Source: Aphodosoma sp045126975
Lineage (GTDB): Bacteria; Bacteroidota; Bacteroidia; Bacteroidales; Paludibacteraceae
Reading direction: 5' to 3'
Assembly (NCBI GenBank): GCA_045126975.1
Contig: JBGVPL010000046.1
Coordinates: forward strand, 1-64,000
Length of the DNA stretch: 64,000 nucleotides
In this document: positions 8,755-16,684 of the stretch, one piece after another
How the letters are laid out: every line of letters starts with the position of its first letter
Position numbering within the stretch: position 1 is the stretch's first letter
The notes under the pieces: generated by a model
The model's input: the letters and a program-made list of their open reading frames with translations, nothing else
Database searches by the model: none
Told to the model about the DNA's origin: nothing
Program-made: the position numbers and the translations under genes

Positions 8755-8910
8755 CTTATTCCCTTGGCAGCACTATCTGCCCAGGTTCAAAGGGTGTAAT
8801 CTCAGCCAAAATTAATGAATGAGGAATGAGGAGTTAGGAATGAGGAATTATTTTTCACTATTCACTAATCACTATACATTAATCATTGATTTGGCACCCC
8901 TATAGTTAAG
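8755..8910 (-). promoter_or_regulatory. TPP riboswitch (THI element)
   Basis: On the minus strand the conserved pieces appear in order: GGGGTGCC (8893-8900), the P3 arm CCAAA...TTTTGG, GGCTGAGA (8800-8807 region), ACCCTTTGAACCTG (about 8782-8795), a CAG/CTGCC-containing P4-P5 segment, and AAGGGAA (8759-8765). It starts almost exactly at the transcript start predicted from the TATCTTTG box at 8917-8924. The distal part of P3 (8817-8877) is enlarged by heptad words of the intergenic type (GGAATGA, GGAGTTA). It should repress the downstream TonB receptor when TPP binds. Confidence 0.93.
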
Positions 8911-8916
8911 ACGATG

Positions 8917-8924
8917 CAAAGATA
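8917..8924 (-). promoter_or_regulatory. -7 box of the riboswitch/TonB receptor transcript
   Basis: Minus-strand TATCTTTG, about seven bases upstream of the first base of the riboswitch fold. Confidence 0.6.
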
Positions 8925-9009
8925 GGTATTTTAATTGATAAATTGAGATTTGTAATTCATAATTATTGTTAAAATGTGTTTTTTTTTAACTTTATTCGTG
9001 GAAAAAGAG

Positions 9010-9017
9010 TAACTTTG
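9010..9017 (+). promoter_or_regulatory. -7 box upstream of the unknown gene at 9042
   Basis: TAACTTTG. A transcript starting near 9024 excludes the upstream in-frame ATG at 8976 and leaves ATG 9033 or 9042 as the start. Confidence 0.6.
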
Positions 9018-9041
9018 CTATGTAATATAAATATGTGGATT

Positions 9042-10040
9042 ATGGACGGTTTTAAATTTATCCCCAACGATGCAATTTATGTAGAAAGTGCTTGTGCTTC
9101 AGAATATGTCGTAGATAGACAGTTGGACTTTTATCGTGATATATTTGAGCATAGAAATATGCGATTTGTTTATCTACCAGAGGTGATGAGGTATGCTATG
9201 CCTAATGTTGAGTTTGATGAACGAGCATTGTATGATGCTGTCATTAAGCAGAGTGGGTTGGAGATCGAGGGACGTGGTTTTATTATAGTGAAGGAGGATG
9301 GAACTCTTTATTTTCTTGATTCTAATGATAATTTAGATGTTCTTTTTGACGATATAATCAAACTTCGTTTTGGCCTTTTTGAGGATAAAAATAGAGTAAA
9401 AGAAAAGATTTGTTGTTCTGAAAAGCTTAAAGATGTTAGAGATGATGAGTCATTTGAATTTAAGAGATTACGTATTGCTCGGCCATCCTTTGAATCGATT
9501 TGTTGTAGTTTTGTTTTTTCGGAGCCAGAAGATGAAATAGAGGAGTTGACTGCCCAAGTGGCTGTGGCAATTGAGCGTTTGAAACAGTTAGGTGTGGATT
9601 ATGCTACAATATTGAATATAGTAAAAGGAGAACCAAAATTGAGTAGAATGGTAGTTACGGAGATGGGCCGAATAATTTTGCCAGACTATAACGAAATGGA
9701 GATAGAGATGCGTCCGACAGCAAAAGCATTGTATTTGTTGTATTTGAAGTATGCCGATGGGATAGCGTTTAAGAATTTGCCAGATTATAAAGATGAATTG
9801 ATGAAAATATATGGCAAGGTGTCGAATTTGTCGAGTGGAGATGCTCAGCGTGAAGCAGTAGAGGCTCTTATCGATCCATTCCGAAACACAATAAATGTTG
9901 CCTGTTCGCGCGTGAAGGAGGCGTTTGTGAGTAGATTTAATAATGATTTAGCAGATTATTATGTTATTTCGGGTAAGCGCGGTGAGGCTAAAAAAATCAA
10001 ATTGAATAGGGGTTTGGTGGATTTGAGGTGTACGTGGTAA
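9042..10040 (+). CDS. Conserved Bacteroidales protein of unknown function
   Basis: 332 residues from ATG 9042 (335 from ATG 9033). The longer reading frame from 8976 would begin upstream of the promoter box and is not used. No signal peptide or membrane segment. The C-terminal third (RPTAKALYLLYLKYADGI...LPDYKDELMKIYGKVSN...EALIDPFRNTINVACSRVKEAF...YYVISGKRGEAKKIKL) has the look of a conserved helical, possibly winged-helix-like module that I recall from unannotated Bacteroides proteins. I cannot assign a function. It precedes a VWA-domain gene by 87 bases, on the same strand but with a separate promoter in between. Confidence 0.7.
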   Translation: MDGFKFIPNDAIYVESACASEYVVDRQLDFYRDIFEHRNMRFVYLPEVMRYAMPNVEFDERALYDAVIKQSGLEIEGRGFIIVKEDGTLYFLDSNDNLDVLFDDIIKLRFGLFEDKNRVKEKICCSEKLKDVRDDESFEFKRLRIARPSFESICCSFVFSEPEDEIEELTAQVAVAIERLKQLGVDYATILNIVKGEPKLSRMVVTEMGRIILPDYNEMEIEMRPTAKALYLLYLKYADGIAFKNLPDYKDELMKIYGKVSNLSSGDAQREAVEALIDPFRNTINVACSRVKEAFVSRFNNDLADYYVISGKRGEAKKIKLNRGLVDLRCTW

Positions 10041-10088
10041 GATTGGCGATAAGACTTGCCAAGATTTTATGGGATAGCATAATGGTTG

Positions 10089-10096
10089 TAACTTTG
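10089..10096 (+). promoter_or_regulatory. -7 box of the VWA protein gene
   Basis: TAACTTTG, 31 bases before the ATG at 10128; a TTT-rich -33 region precedes it. Confidence 0.55.
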
Positions 10097-10127
10097 TAGC
10101 GTAAAAAACAATTAAAATTTTTATGCT

Positions 10128-10787
10128 ATGAAAGAGAATTATGTAAATGTTTGTTTTATTATCGATCAAAGCGGTAGTATGTATGGATCTGAAGCCGATG
10201 TGATAGGAGGTTTTCAGAAGGTTATTGACGAGCAACGTGCAGTGAAAGATGGTAAGTGCACGGTATCGATGTTTAAGTTTGAAGATAGGGTTGAAGAGTG
10301 TTTTGTAGGTAAAGATGTGAATGAAGTGGGCGAGTTGGTTTATACGCCAGGAGGATGCACAGCGCTGAATGATGCAGTATGTATTGCTGTGGATAGAATA
10401 GGAGAGTGGTTGGCGGCAATGCCAGAGTCTGAACGACCAGCTAAAAATATGGTGGTTGTGATTACCGATGGTCAGGAAAATGCTTCGCGTCGATATACAC
10501 ATAAAGATGCTCGTGAGCGCATTCAACATCAAACCGACAAGTATGGTTGGACTTTTGTTTATCTTGGTGCGAATATCACAGATGCAACAGAAGCTCGTGA
10601 AATGGGTTTTGAGAATACTGGTTATATGGGTAAAGAGAAAATGTATAAGGCCTTTAATTTAATTAATGGTTTTGCTTGTAAACTTAGGTTAGAAGATGAA
10701 GATGCTGATGCTTTTTTATCCGAAAATTTAGCAGATATGACAGGGGAGTTTGAACAAGAATCTGGCGTTGAGGTTAAAGGCAAATAG
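10128..10787 (+). CDS. VWA-domain protein
   Basis: 219 residues, cytoplasmic (no signal peptide or TM helix). The metal-ion-dependent adhesion site is complete: D13-x-S15-x-S17 (DQSGS), a Thr in TPGGCTALND, and the ITDGQENAS segment supplying the final Asp. This places it with VWA/TerY-like cytosolic proteins, which often act as metal-dependent scaffolds. The substrate or partner is unknown. Its neighbour is the unknown protein at 9042; co-function is only a positional guess. It is followed by a bidirectional terminator. Confidence 0.85.
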   Translation: MKENYVNVCFIIDQSGSMYGSEADVIGGFQKVIDEQRAVKDGKCTVSMFKFEDRVEECFVGKDVNEVGELVYTPGGCTALNDAVCIAVDRIGEWLAAMPESERPAKNMVVVITDGQENASRRYTHKDARERIQHQTDKYGWTFVYLGANITDATEAREMGFENTGYMGKEKMYKAFNLINGFACKLRLEDEDADAFLSENLADMTGEFEQESGVEVKGK

Positions 10788-10803
10788 TAGAGTATTATAA
10801 AAA

Positions 10804-10835
10804 AAAGAGATTGATTAGTTCAATCTCTTTTTTTT
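10804..10835. terminator. Bidirectional terminator between VWA and YdeI-like genes
   Basis: Stem AAAGAGATTGA / TCAATCTCTTT (10804-10814 and 10820-10830) with flanking A- and T-runs, between two convergent genes. Confidence 0.88.
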
Positions 10836-10841
10836 ATGTGT

Positions 10842-11402
10842 TTATAATAATCGTCCGTTGTCGTGCCAGTCGCCGTAGATGATGTTTTGTCGTGTTTGGG
10901 CGATGAAGCGGTCGAGTTTGGTTTGATATTCTAATTTGCGGTGGCGGTAATATTGTATGTTGCCAATGCGGATGCGTTGATAGAGTGGCGGAAAGGCTTG
11001 GAAGTTTTGCCAAACTATAGGGTCGGATTGTAGTAGGGCGAGTATGTCTGTCTCTATTATAAAAGGAGCGTCGAAGTCGGCAGGGAGGGTGGCGCGGCCT
11101 GCATCGGTCATTAGCCCGAGGCGTTCGAGACGGCGCACGCGCTCTTTGTTGAGTTCTGTCCAATTGCTTGTTTTGCGACGAGGCGAAAAACGTTGATATG
11201 TGATGCCATTGGCGCATTTAGTTGTAGAGTCTATCCAACCAAAGCAAAGTGCCTCTTCTACTGCATCGAGATAGAGTACAGCGTTGTTGTTCTTGCTGCG
11301 TGTGACGGATAACCAACACTCTTTTTTGGTGTTGTGGTTATTGGTTAGCCATTTGCGCCAATCTTCTCGTGAGGTTAAGTTTATAGGGTTGGTTATTTGC
11401 AT
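10842..11402 (-). CDS. YdeI/OmpD-associated family protein
   Basis: 186 residues. It carries the family signature block VEEALCFGWIDS near residue 50, then the conserved RFSPRRKTSNWTELNKERVRRL near 75-96. The C-terminus corresponds to the family's variable tail. Members have been linked to protection from cationic peptides in some bacteria, but no mechanism is established, so only the family name is assigned. It is a single gene on the minus strand between tRNA-Gln and the VWA gene; no clear promoter was found. Confidence 0.82.
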   Translation of the reverse strand: MQITNPINLTSREDWRKWLTNNHNTKKECWLSVTRSKNNNAVLYLDAVEEALCFGWIDSTTKCANGITYQRFSPRRKTSNWTELNKERVRRLERLGLMTDAGRATLPADFDAPFIIETDILALLQSDPIVWQNFQAFPPLYQRIRIGNIQYYRHRKLEYQTKLDRFIAQTRQNIIYGDWHDNGRLL

Positions 11403-11424
11403 ATATTATAGATAATGTGTATAG

Positions 11425-11458
11425 ATAAAAAAGAGATTAACTCCTTGAGTTAATCTCT
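11425..11458 (-). terminator. Terminator of tRNA-Gln
   Basis: Perfect 12-bp stem AGAGATTAACTC / GAGTTAATCTCT (11432-11443 and 11447-11458), followed on the minus strand by a run of six T. Confidence 0.82.
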
Positions 11459-11465
11459 CTTTCTG

Positions 11466-11536
11466 TTGTCTCACGAGGATTCGAACCTCGACAGACAGAA
11501 CCAAAACCTGTAGTGCTACCATTACACCATGAGACA
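11466..11536 (-). tRNA. tRNA-Gln (anticodon UUG)
   Basis: Minus strand: acceptor TGTCTCA/TGAGACA, discriminator A, D arm GGTGTAATGGTAGCA, anticodon loop TTTTGGT with anticodon TTG, and T loop GGTTCGAATCC. Length 71 bases; CCA not encoded. Own promoter and terminator, so it is a monocistronic unit. Confidence 0.94.
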
Positions 11537-11565
11537 ATCATTTGCTTTATCTTTCAAAAGCGATG

Positions 11566-11596
11566 CAAAGTTACGACTTTTTATTGTAACTACCAA
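11566..11596 (-). promoter_or_regulatory. Promoter of tRNA-Gln
   Basis: Minus-strand TTGG, 20 bases, TAACTTTGCATCG; shares 20 bases with the tRNA-Pro promoter at 218-248. Confidence 0.8.
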
Positions 11597-11670
11597 ATAA
11601 TTTTGTGATTATTTTTTAATTTTTTTATAATTGATTGTTTTGTAGAGAATTAAGAATTAAAAAATTTATA

Positions 11671-11719
11671 AATAACCCCTCCGTCCTGCGGATACCTCCC
11701 CTAAAACAGGGGAGGAATA
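11671..11719. repeat. Element B: C/G-rich hairpin repeat
   Basis: CCCCTCCGTCC...CCCCTAAAACAGGGGAGG, an imperfect hairpin element. Other copies: 1371-1410 (inside miaA), 2514-2558 (inside the B12 radical SAM gene), 27837-27890, 27905-27955 and 32938-32982. Confidence 0.85.
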
Positions 11720-11732
11720 TGGGCAAAATATA

Positions 11733-12092
11733 TTATTTTTGGAGCGTTTTGAATAAAAGAATGTGAATTGTTACGCAAATTGCAATGAAAATTAGTAGAA
11801 TTTTTAGCCAAATAGGATTGACGATGTAGGCAGAAAGTAGGATTGTTGCCCATAGGGTTGATATGGAAATGATTTTTGCACGGAGAGGAATGGCGTGATG
11901 GACGAGGTAGTTTTGGATGTAAGGACCGAAGGTGGGGTGATTGAGTAACCAATCGCGCCAACCAGAGTTAGTCTTTAGGAATAGCCATGCTGCGAGTAGT
12001 AGGAATGGAGTTGTGGGTAGTACGGGAAGGAACATGCCGAGTGTGGCAAGTCCGATGCACGTGAAGGCTATGAGGTTTAGTAGTAATTTCAT
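11733..12092 (-). CDS. DUF454 (YbaN family) inner-membrane protein
   Basis: 119 residues with three predicted membrane helices. The family core is present: LGxxLPVLPTTPFLLLAAWLF near residues 20-40, then SxxWRDWLLNHPTFGPYIQNY with the conserved HP-x-FG-x-Y block. Function of the family is not established. It is followed downstream by an element B repeat and separated from the next minus-strand gene by a long palindromic element. Confidence 0.88.
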   Translation of the reverse strand: MKLLLNLIAFTCIGLATLGMFLPVLPTTPFLLLAAWLFLKTNSGWRDWLLNHPTFGPYIQNYLVHHAIPLRAKIISISTLWATILLSAYIVNPIWLKILLIFIAICVTIHILLFKTLQK

Positions 12093-12110
12093 TGTTTGAT
12101 TTGATTTTGA

Positions 12111-12281
12111 AGACAGAAGGACATAAGAACAAAAACAAAATTATAATATTTTTTTGAGAACATAAAACCCCGTAAATTAATCATAAATTACATAATCATA
12201 GAAAAAATTTAATGGATAATTAATGGTAATTTACGTTAATTAAAAAGAAAAAATATTTATGTTCTTACGTATTTTTGTCTT
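12111..12281. repeat. Element D, long palindromic form
   Basis: Outer arms AAGACAGAAGGACATAAGAACA (left) and TGTTCTTACGTATTTTTGTCTT (right) are imperfectly complementary. The interior has a second dyad with GTAAATTA / TAATTTAC. The right arm runs into the 3' end of the gene at 12257 and supplies its last codons and stop. A close relative lies at 58205-58393. Confidence 0.75.
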
Positions 12282-13189
12282 TTTATGAAATTATATGTTT
12301 GGACGATGATGATTGCGAATATTAGGCGTGGGATTACTAAAAAGTACCATGCGACGCCGAGCATGCAGAATATGGCGGTATCTTCGATTAGGGAGTGGTT
12401 AACGCAGATGTGGAGATTGATGCGATGTAGCTCTTCGCGGTCGGCTCCAGATTCTTCGATTTCTTGAGCCATAATGCCTGCGCCATAAGTGAGACCTACG
12501 ATTTGTGCTACAAGCCAAAGAAATGCGCTATCGGGTTGAAGTCCGCAAAGACGCATAAGGGGTGCAAGTGGACGTGCTATTTTGTTGATTATGCCATATC
12601 GTTTGAGTAGGTATTGTCCGTACATCAATGCGGTGATAATGAGTATGATTTTGATGCAGAGGGAGAGGGTGTTGGTGAGCCAAGTTAGGAGGTGAGATTG
12701 TAGAGACGCAATATTTTGCGTCTCAGTGGTGAAAGATGATTCTTGAGACGCAATATATTGCGTCTCTACTATATTGTGAAGATTTAATTCTGTTGGTAGT
12801 ATGAGGTTGAGTAGGATGCCACCGAGGATGCTGAATGTTAGTCGGATGACAAGAGTTTGCCAGAAGGGAGTGCCTGAGCGGCGTTGTACTGCACATTCAA
12901 TTGGTAGGTTGTGAGTGATGAGGCACATGAGTGCGAGGATTGTGATTTCGCGCAGTGTGAGTGGTAAGGTGGCGATGATTGCGATAGGGGCATATAGAGG
13001 GAGGAATAGTGATGAGAAATAAACTACAGCGGCATTGCCTTGAAGGCCGATGAGTTGAAATAGCGGTGCAGTGTATGTTGAAATCCACTCGATTATGCCG
13101 TAGAAATCGAGGAGTGTTACGATGAATGATACAGGGATTATTATGCGAATAATCCAAAGGGCTGTTTTTAGGGAGTTGCGAAATATCAT
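12257..13189 (-). CDS. Nucleoside-recognition (Gate) domain membrane protein, SpmA/SpmB-like
   Basis: 310 residues, about eight membrane helices. It has two Gate-like halves: GNAAVVYFSSLFLPLYAPIA with THNLPIECAV in the first, and VGLTYGAGIMAQEIEESGADREE with CVNHSLIEDTAIF in the second. This matches the nucleoside-recognition domain seen in spore-maturation-type and transporter-like proteins. Substrate unknown. Between the halves about 24 residues come from two tandem copies of the ACGCAATATATTGCGT palindrome (12703-12724 and 12745-12766). The C-terminal KRQKYVRT and the stop come from the right arm of an element D repeat, so the native C-terminus has been replaced. Confidence 0.82.
   Translation of the reverse strand: MIFRNSLKTALWIIRIIIPVSFIVTLLDFYGIIEWISTYTAPLFQLIGLQGNAAVVYFSSLFLPLYAPIAIIATLPLTLREITILALMCLITHNLPIECAVQRRSGTPFWQTLVIRLTFSILGGILLNLILPTELNLHNIVETQYIASQESSFTTETQNIASLQSHLLTWLTNTLSLCIKIILIITALMYGQYLLKRYGIINKIARPLAPLMRLCGLQPDSAFLWLVAQIVGLTYGAGIMAQEIEESGADREELHRINLHICVNHSLIEDTAIFCMLGVAWYFLVIPRLIFAIIIVQTYNFIKRQKYVRT
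12703..12766. repeat. Element A: two copies of a 22-bp palindrome inside a gene
   Basis: Palindromes with core ACGCAATA(T/T)(A/T)TTGCGT and outer GAG/CTC at 12703-12724 and 12745-12766. Other copies: 1787-1808 (inside the B12 radical SAM gene) and 26596-26615 (upstream of murG). All coding copies keep the frame open. Confidence 0.88.
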
Positions 13190-13502
13190 TTTAATGAGGA
13201 ATGAGTAGTTAGGAATGGGGAATGACTTCTTATATAAATAAGAATGGGTAGCCTCGCGGCTACCGCAATCTTCAAATAAAGGAAGTTTATGAAAAATTAA
13301 TCTTCTGCAAATTTACAACTTTTTGTTGATATTGCAAATGTTTTTTAGTGATTTTTTGTTCGCCCCCGTTGGGGACGGATGTGTCGTTGTTTGCTTTCTG
13401 CAGGTTACTTCGTTTCACTCAGTCTCCCGCAGTTAAGCATAGTTAACCCTCTTCGAGGATTTTATATGTAGAATTGAAACGGAATAAATTTTGTTTCAGT
13501 TT
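13190..13502. other. Intergenic stretch with promoter and repeats
   Basis: Contains heptad words (GGAATGA) at 13196-13224, a small hairpin GGTAGCC-TCGC-GGCTACC near 13247-13264, and on the minus strand the -7 box TAAATTTG (13308-13315) for the Gate-domain gene. It also holds further repeat-like C/G patches (CCCCCGTTGGGG near 13363; CCCTCTTCGAGG near 13447). No open reading frame with coding character was seen. Confidence 0.6.
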
Positions 13503-15632
13503 TTATTCGTTGTGGAATTTCATTCCTAAGTGGTACATGATGAAGGCAAACATATCGGCGGTTTCTTCGATTTGTTTGCTGATTGGTTTGCCTGCGCCGT
13601 GACCTGCGTTGGTTTCGATGCGGATGAGTTTAGGTGCATCGCCTGTTTTAGCAGCTTGTAGAGTGGCGGTGTATTTGAATGAATGGGCAGGCACTACGCG
13701 GTCGTCGTGGTCGGCTGTAGTGACGAGGATAGCAGGGTAAGGCGTACCGTCGTTTTTGATAGTGTGAATAGGCGAGTAGTTGAGCAAGTAGCGGAACATT
13801 TCTTCGCTCTCTTCGCTTGTGCCATAGTCTGGAGCCCAGTTCCATCCGATAGTGAATTTGTGGTATTTGAGCATATCCATTACGCCAACTTGTGGTATAG
13901 CAACAGTGTAGAGGTCAGGGCGTTGGTTGACTACTGCACCTACAAGGAGTCCACCATTAGAGCCACCCATGATTGCGATATTGCCAACTGATGTGTATTG
14001 CTCGGCAATCATATATTCGGCAGCAGCGATGAAGTCGTCGAATACGTTTTGTTTTTGCAATTTAGTGCCAGCAAGGTGCCACTCTTCGCCATATTCGCCA
14101 CCACCACGAAGGTTGACAACGGCGTAGATACCTCCATTTTCGATGAATGGGATGCGAGAAGTAGAGAATGATGGAGTGAGACTGATGTTGAATCCGCCGT
14201 AACCATAGAGGAGGACGGGGTTAGAGCCGTCTTTAACTATATCTTTGCGGTGGATGAGGAATATAGGAATGCGTGTGCCGTCTTTAGATGCAAAGAATTG
14301 TTGTTCAACGGTATAGTCTTCAGGATTGAATTTGAGTTCAGGTGTGAGGTATGGAGTTGATTCGTTAGATTTTATGTTGTAACGGTAGATGCTTGCAGGG
14401 TGGATGTATGATGAGAAAGTATAGAAAATTTCGTCGTCGTCTTTGTTGCCGGTGAAGCCAACACTACCGAGAGAAGGGAGTTTAACCTCTTGTATTCGGT
14501 TGCCGTCGTAGTCGTAAACGTAGGCGTGGTCAGAGGCGTCTTCGGTGTAAGTCACGATGAAATGACCAGCTATAACCTCGCAACCGTTGAGAGTGTTTTC
14601 GTTTTCGGCAATTACATCTTCCCAATGTTCGCGAGCAGGGCGGCTGATGTGGGTACGCATAATTTTGTATTTAGGCGCATTGTCGTTAGTGAAGAAATAG
14701 AGATAGTCGCCAATTTTTTCGAGGAAATATTGTTCGTATTTGTCGTTGTCGGCAATGAGGGTGAAGTCGCTGTTAGTTGATTTCAAGTTTTTGAAGAATA
14801 GTCGGTTACCATTGTTTGCGCCAGATTCGTAAACAAACATCACCTCTTCGTCGTCGCTTACAGAGCAAGAGTAGAAGCGGCGAGGGAATTGAGGGTTTTG
14901 ATATATTAGAACATCTTCGGTTTGAGGAGTGCCGAGACGATGGTAATAGATTTTGTGGTTTTCGTTTACGTTTGAGAACTCTTTGCCTTCGACAGGAGCA
15001 TCGTATGCGCTGTAGTAGAAACCATTGCCATGCCATTGTATGCCTGAGAATTTAGCCCAAAGAATGTGGTCGTTGAGGTGTTGGCGAGTTTCGAGGTCGA
15101 TTACGAAAATCTCTTTCCAGTCGCTACCGCTGCGTGAGATAGTATAGCCTAAATATTTACCGTCGTTGGAGATAGAGGTCTTGTCGAGGGCAACAGTGCC
15201 ATCGTCGGATAGAGTATTTGGGTCGAGAAGCACTTCGGGTGTAGCATCTAAAGCATCTTTGGTGTAGAGTACGCTTTGATTTTGAAGGCCATCGTTTTTG
15301 AAGAAATAGTATTTGCCATGTTTTTTGCTTGGAGCACCGATTTTTTCGTAGTTGATAAGTTCGGTTAAGCGTTGGTTGAGTTGTTTGCGGAATGGGATTT
15401 TGTTGAGGTGCGCGAAAGTGATTTCGTTTTCGGCTTTCACCCACGCAGCCACTTCGGCAGTGGTGTCGTTCTCCATCCAAGAGTAAGGGTCGTGGATTTC
15501 GGTGCCGAAATAGGTGTCGACTGTTTCGGCTTTGCGAGCTTCGGGATACTTGATAGTTTGTTTGTTGTTAGTGCAACATGATAGGCCTAAGGCAGTTGCA
15601 ATCATGGCGATGAATAGTTTGTTTGTTTTCAT
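13503..15632 (-). CDS. Prolyl oligopeptidase family (S9A) lipoprotein
   Basis: 709 residues. Cleaves short peptides, usually after proline, in the periplasm or at the outer membrane. The signal peptide ends in a lipobox-like LSCC near residue 19. The N-terminal beta-propeller region follows, beginning with the EIHDPYSWME motif. The catalytic alpha/beta-hydrolase domain has GGSNGG with nucleophile Ser558, the TADHDDRVVPAHS Asp segment and the NAGHGAGK His segment. The LLYGYGGFNISLTPSF and NLRGGGEYGEEWH blocks are typical of S9A. It is monocistronic, with a -7 box TATCTTTG at 15659-15666. Confidence 0.95.
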   Translation of the reverse strand: MKTNKLFIAMIATALGLSCCTNNKQTIKYPEARKAETVDTYFGTEIHDPYSWMENDTTAEVAAWVKAENEITFAHLNKIPFRKQLNQRLTELINYEKIGAPSKKHGKYYFFKNDGLQNQSVLYTKDALDATPEVLLDPNTLSDDGTVALDKTSISNDGKYLGYTISRSGSDWKEIFVIDLETRQHLNDHILWAKFSGIQWHGNGFYYSAYDAPVEGKEFSNVNENHKIYYHRLGTPQTEDVLIYQNPQFPRRFYSCSVSDDEEVMFVYESGANNGNRLFFKNLKSTNSDFTLIADNDKYEQYFLEKIGDYLYFFTNDNAPKYKIMRTHISRPAREHWEDVIAENENTLNGCEVIAGHFIVTYTEDASDHAYVYDYDGNRIQEVKLPSLGSVGFTGNKDDDEIFYTFSSYIHPASIYRYNIKSNESTPYLTPELKFNPEDYTVEQQFFASKDGTRIPIFLIHRKDIVKDGSNPVLLYGYGGFNISLTPSFSTSRIPFIENGGIYAVVNLRGGGEYGEEWHLAGTKLQKQNVFDDFIAAAEYMIAEQYTSVGNIAIMGGSNGGLLVGAVVNQRPDLYTVAIPQVGVMDMLKYHKFTIGWNWAPDYGTSEESEEMFRYLLNYSPIHTIKNDGTPYPAILVTTADHDDRVVPAHSFKYTATLQAAKTGDAPKLIRIETNAGHGAGKPISKQIEETADMFAFIMYHLGMKFHNE

Positions 15633-15658
15633 ATCGAATTTAGTATTAGATTGTGGTG

Positions 15659-15666
15659 CAAAGATA
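15659..15666 (-). promoter_or_regulatory. -7 box of the prolyl oligopeptidase gene
   Basis: Minus-strand TATCTTTG, 27 bases before the ATG at 15632. Confidence 0.55.
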
Positions 15667-15721
15667 CAAAAAAGTTTATATATGGGAGTTGTGTTGGCGA
15701 TTTTTTGTTGTAATAAGTAGT

Positions 15722-15762
15722 AAATAGTGCCACAACTTTTTGTAGTTGTGGCACTATTTTTA
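15722..15762. terminator. Terminator of the lipoprotein gene at 15786
   Basis: Stem AAATAGTGCCACAAC / GTTGTGGCACTATTT with flanking A/T runs; lies downstream of the minus-strand gene and can act in both directions. Confidence 0.85.
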
Positions 15763-15785
15763 AGGGTTAAGTTTATTGAAATATA

Positions 15786-16214
15786 TTATTCCCAACCTAA
15801 AATTTGTTTTTTAGTTTCGTCGATATTAACGATCCAACCTTTTCCGGATAATACAGTGTGATAAAAAAGGTCATCTAAATTTTCATCGTTTTTGTAGTAT
15901 GTAAATTTGTTATTGTTGTAAACTACACATACACTATCAAAAGTGCTTAAGAAATCAGAGTATGCTACATCACCAGGAAATTCAATATATCTAACATCTT
16001 TGCGCATAATATATTCAATTGTAGTAAGGTAAGTAGTGTCATTGGGATTTAAGTTGAAATTTAATGTTTCTTCTCCTTTAAATATTTCTAAATCGACTAC
16101 ACTTTCTAATTGATTTGTTAAAAACACATCCGTTCTATGTTCGCCAGTAAAAACTTCGCATGATGTAAAAAATAGTGATAGCAGAGCTAATAAATAAAAA
16201 TATAACTTTTTCAT
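15786..16214 (-). CDS. Putative lipoprotein, no recognised family
   Basis: 142 residues. The N-terminus MKKLYFYLLALLSLFFTSC is a signal peptide with a lipobox whose Cys would be residue 19. The rest is acidic and beta-rich-looking (DVFLTNQLESVVDLEIF..., NPNDTTYLTTIEYIMRKD). No domain recognised. Base composition matches the flanking genes. Own promoter (TATATTTG at 16314-16321, about 100 bases upstream) and own terminator, so it is a single-gene unit. Confidence 0.72.
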   Translation of the reverse strand: MKKLYFYLLALLSLFFTSCEVFTGEHRTDVFLTNQLESVVDLEIFKGEETLNFNLNPNDTTYLTTIEYIMRKDVRYIEFPGDVAYSDFLSTFDSVCVVYNNNKFTYYKNDENLDDLFYHTVLSGKGWIVNIDETKKQILGWE

Positions 16215-16385
16215 GATTTTATAATTTTTAGTATTAAATAATAAAATGATTAAAATTAGTTTTTTTAGAGGGGCTTGTTTTGAGGAAAACAGAGGCTATG
16301 GAAAACTACGTTGCAAATATACAAAAAAATCGTAAAAAGCAAGTGTTTTTGAATGTTTTTTTTGAAATAATTGTAGTGTAGGAGT

Positions 16386-16470
16386 GGATTGCTTTATAGT
16401 ATGTTTATAGTATATTTATCCTATATTTATAGTATATTTATCCTATTATTTATAGTATATTTATCCTATG
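16386..16470. repeat. A/T-rich tandem array (TTTATAGTATATTTATCCTA unit)
   Basis: The unit TTTATAGTATATTTATCCTA occurs about three times in tandem with small changes. The opening GATTGCTTTATAGTAT and closing TATGTTGTA are also found at 47781-47822, where the array is shorter. Confidence 0.8.
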
Positions 16471-16684
16471 TTGTAGTTATGGTGAAGTATGGGTTTGGGT
16501 AGGGTGTGAAAAAGGGGTAGTTTAGTGGTGATAATTGGATAGTTGTGGGATTTTGCACCACTTATTGAAAATGTAGGATTAATTGATTGTAATATAGTGT
16601 TTTATATTGTTATTGTGTGTTGTGTGATGAAATTGCTTAAGTGCTTGATAATTAGTGTTAATAACTTGTTAGTAACTTTTTAGG

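Noticed and set aside
8976..9041. Upstream start of the unknown gene at 9042
   Set aside because: The TAACTTTG promoter box at 9010-9017 lies inside this extension, so it would not be in the transcript.
16386..16470. Possible CRISPR array
   Set aside because: The units are contiguous with no unique spacers, A/T only, and there are no cas genes in the window.
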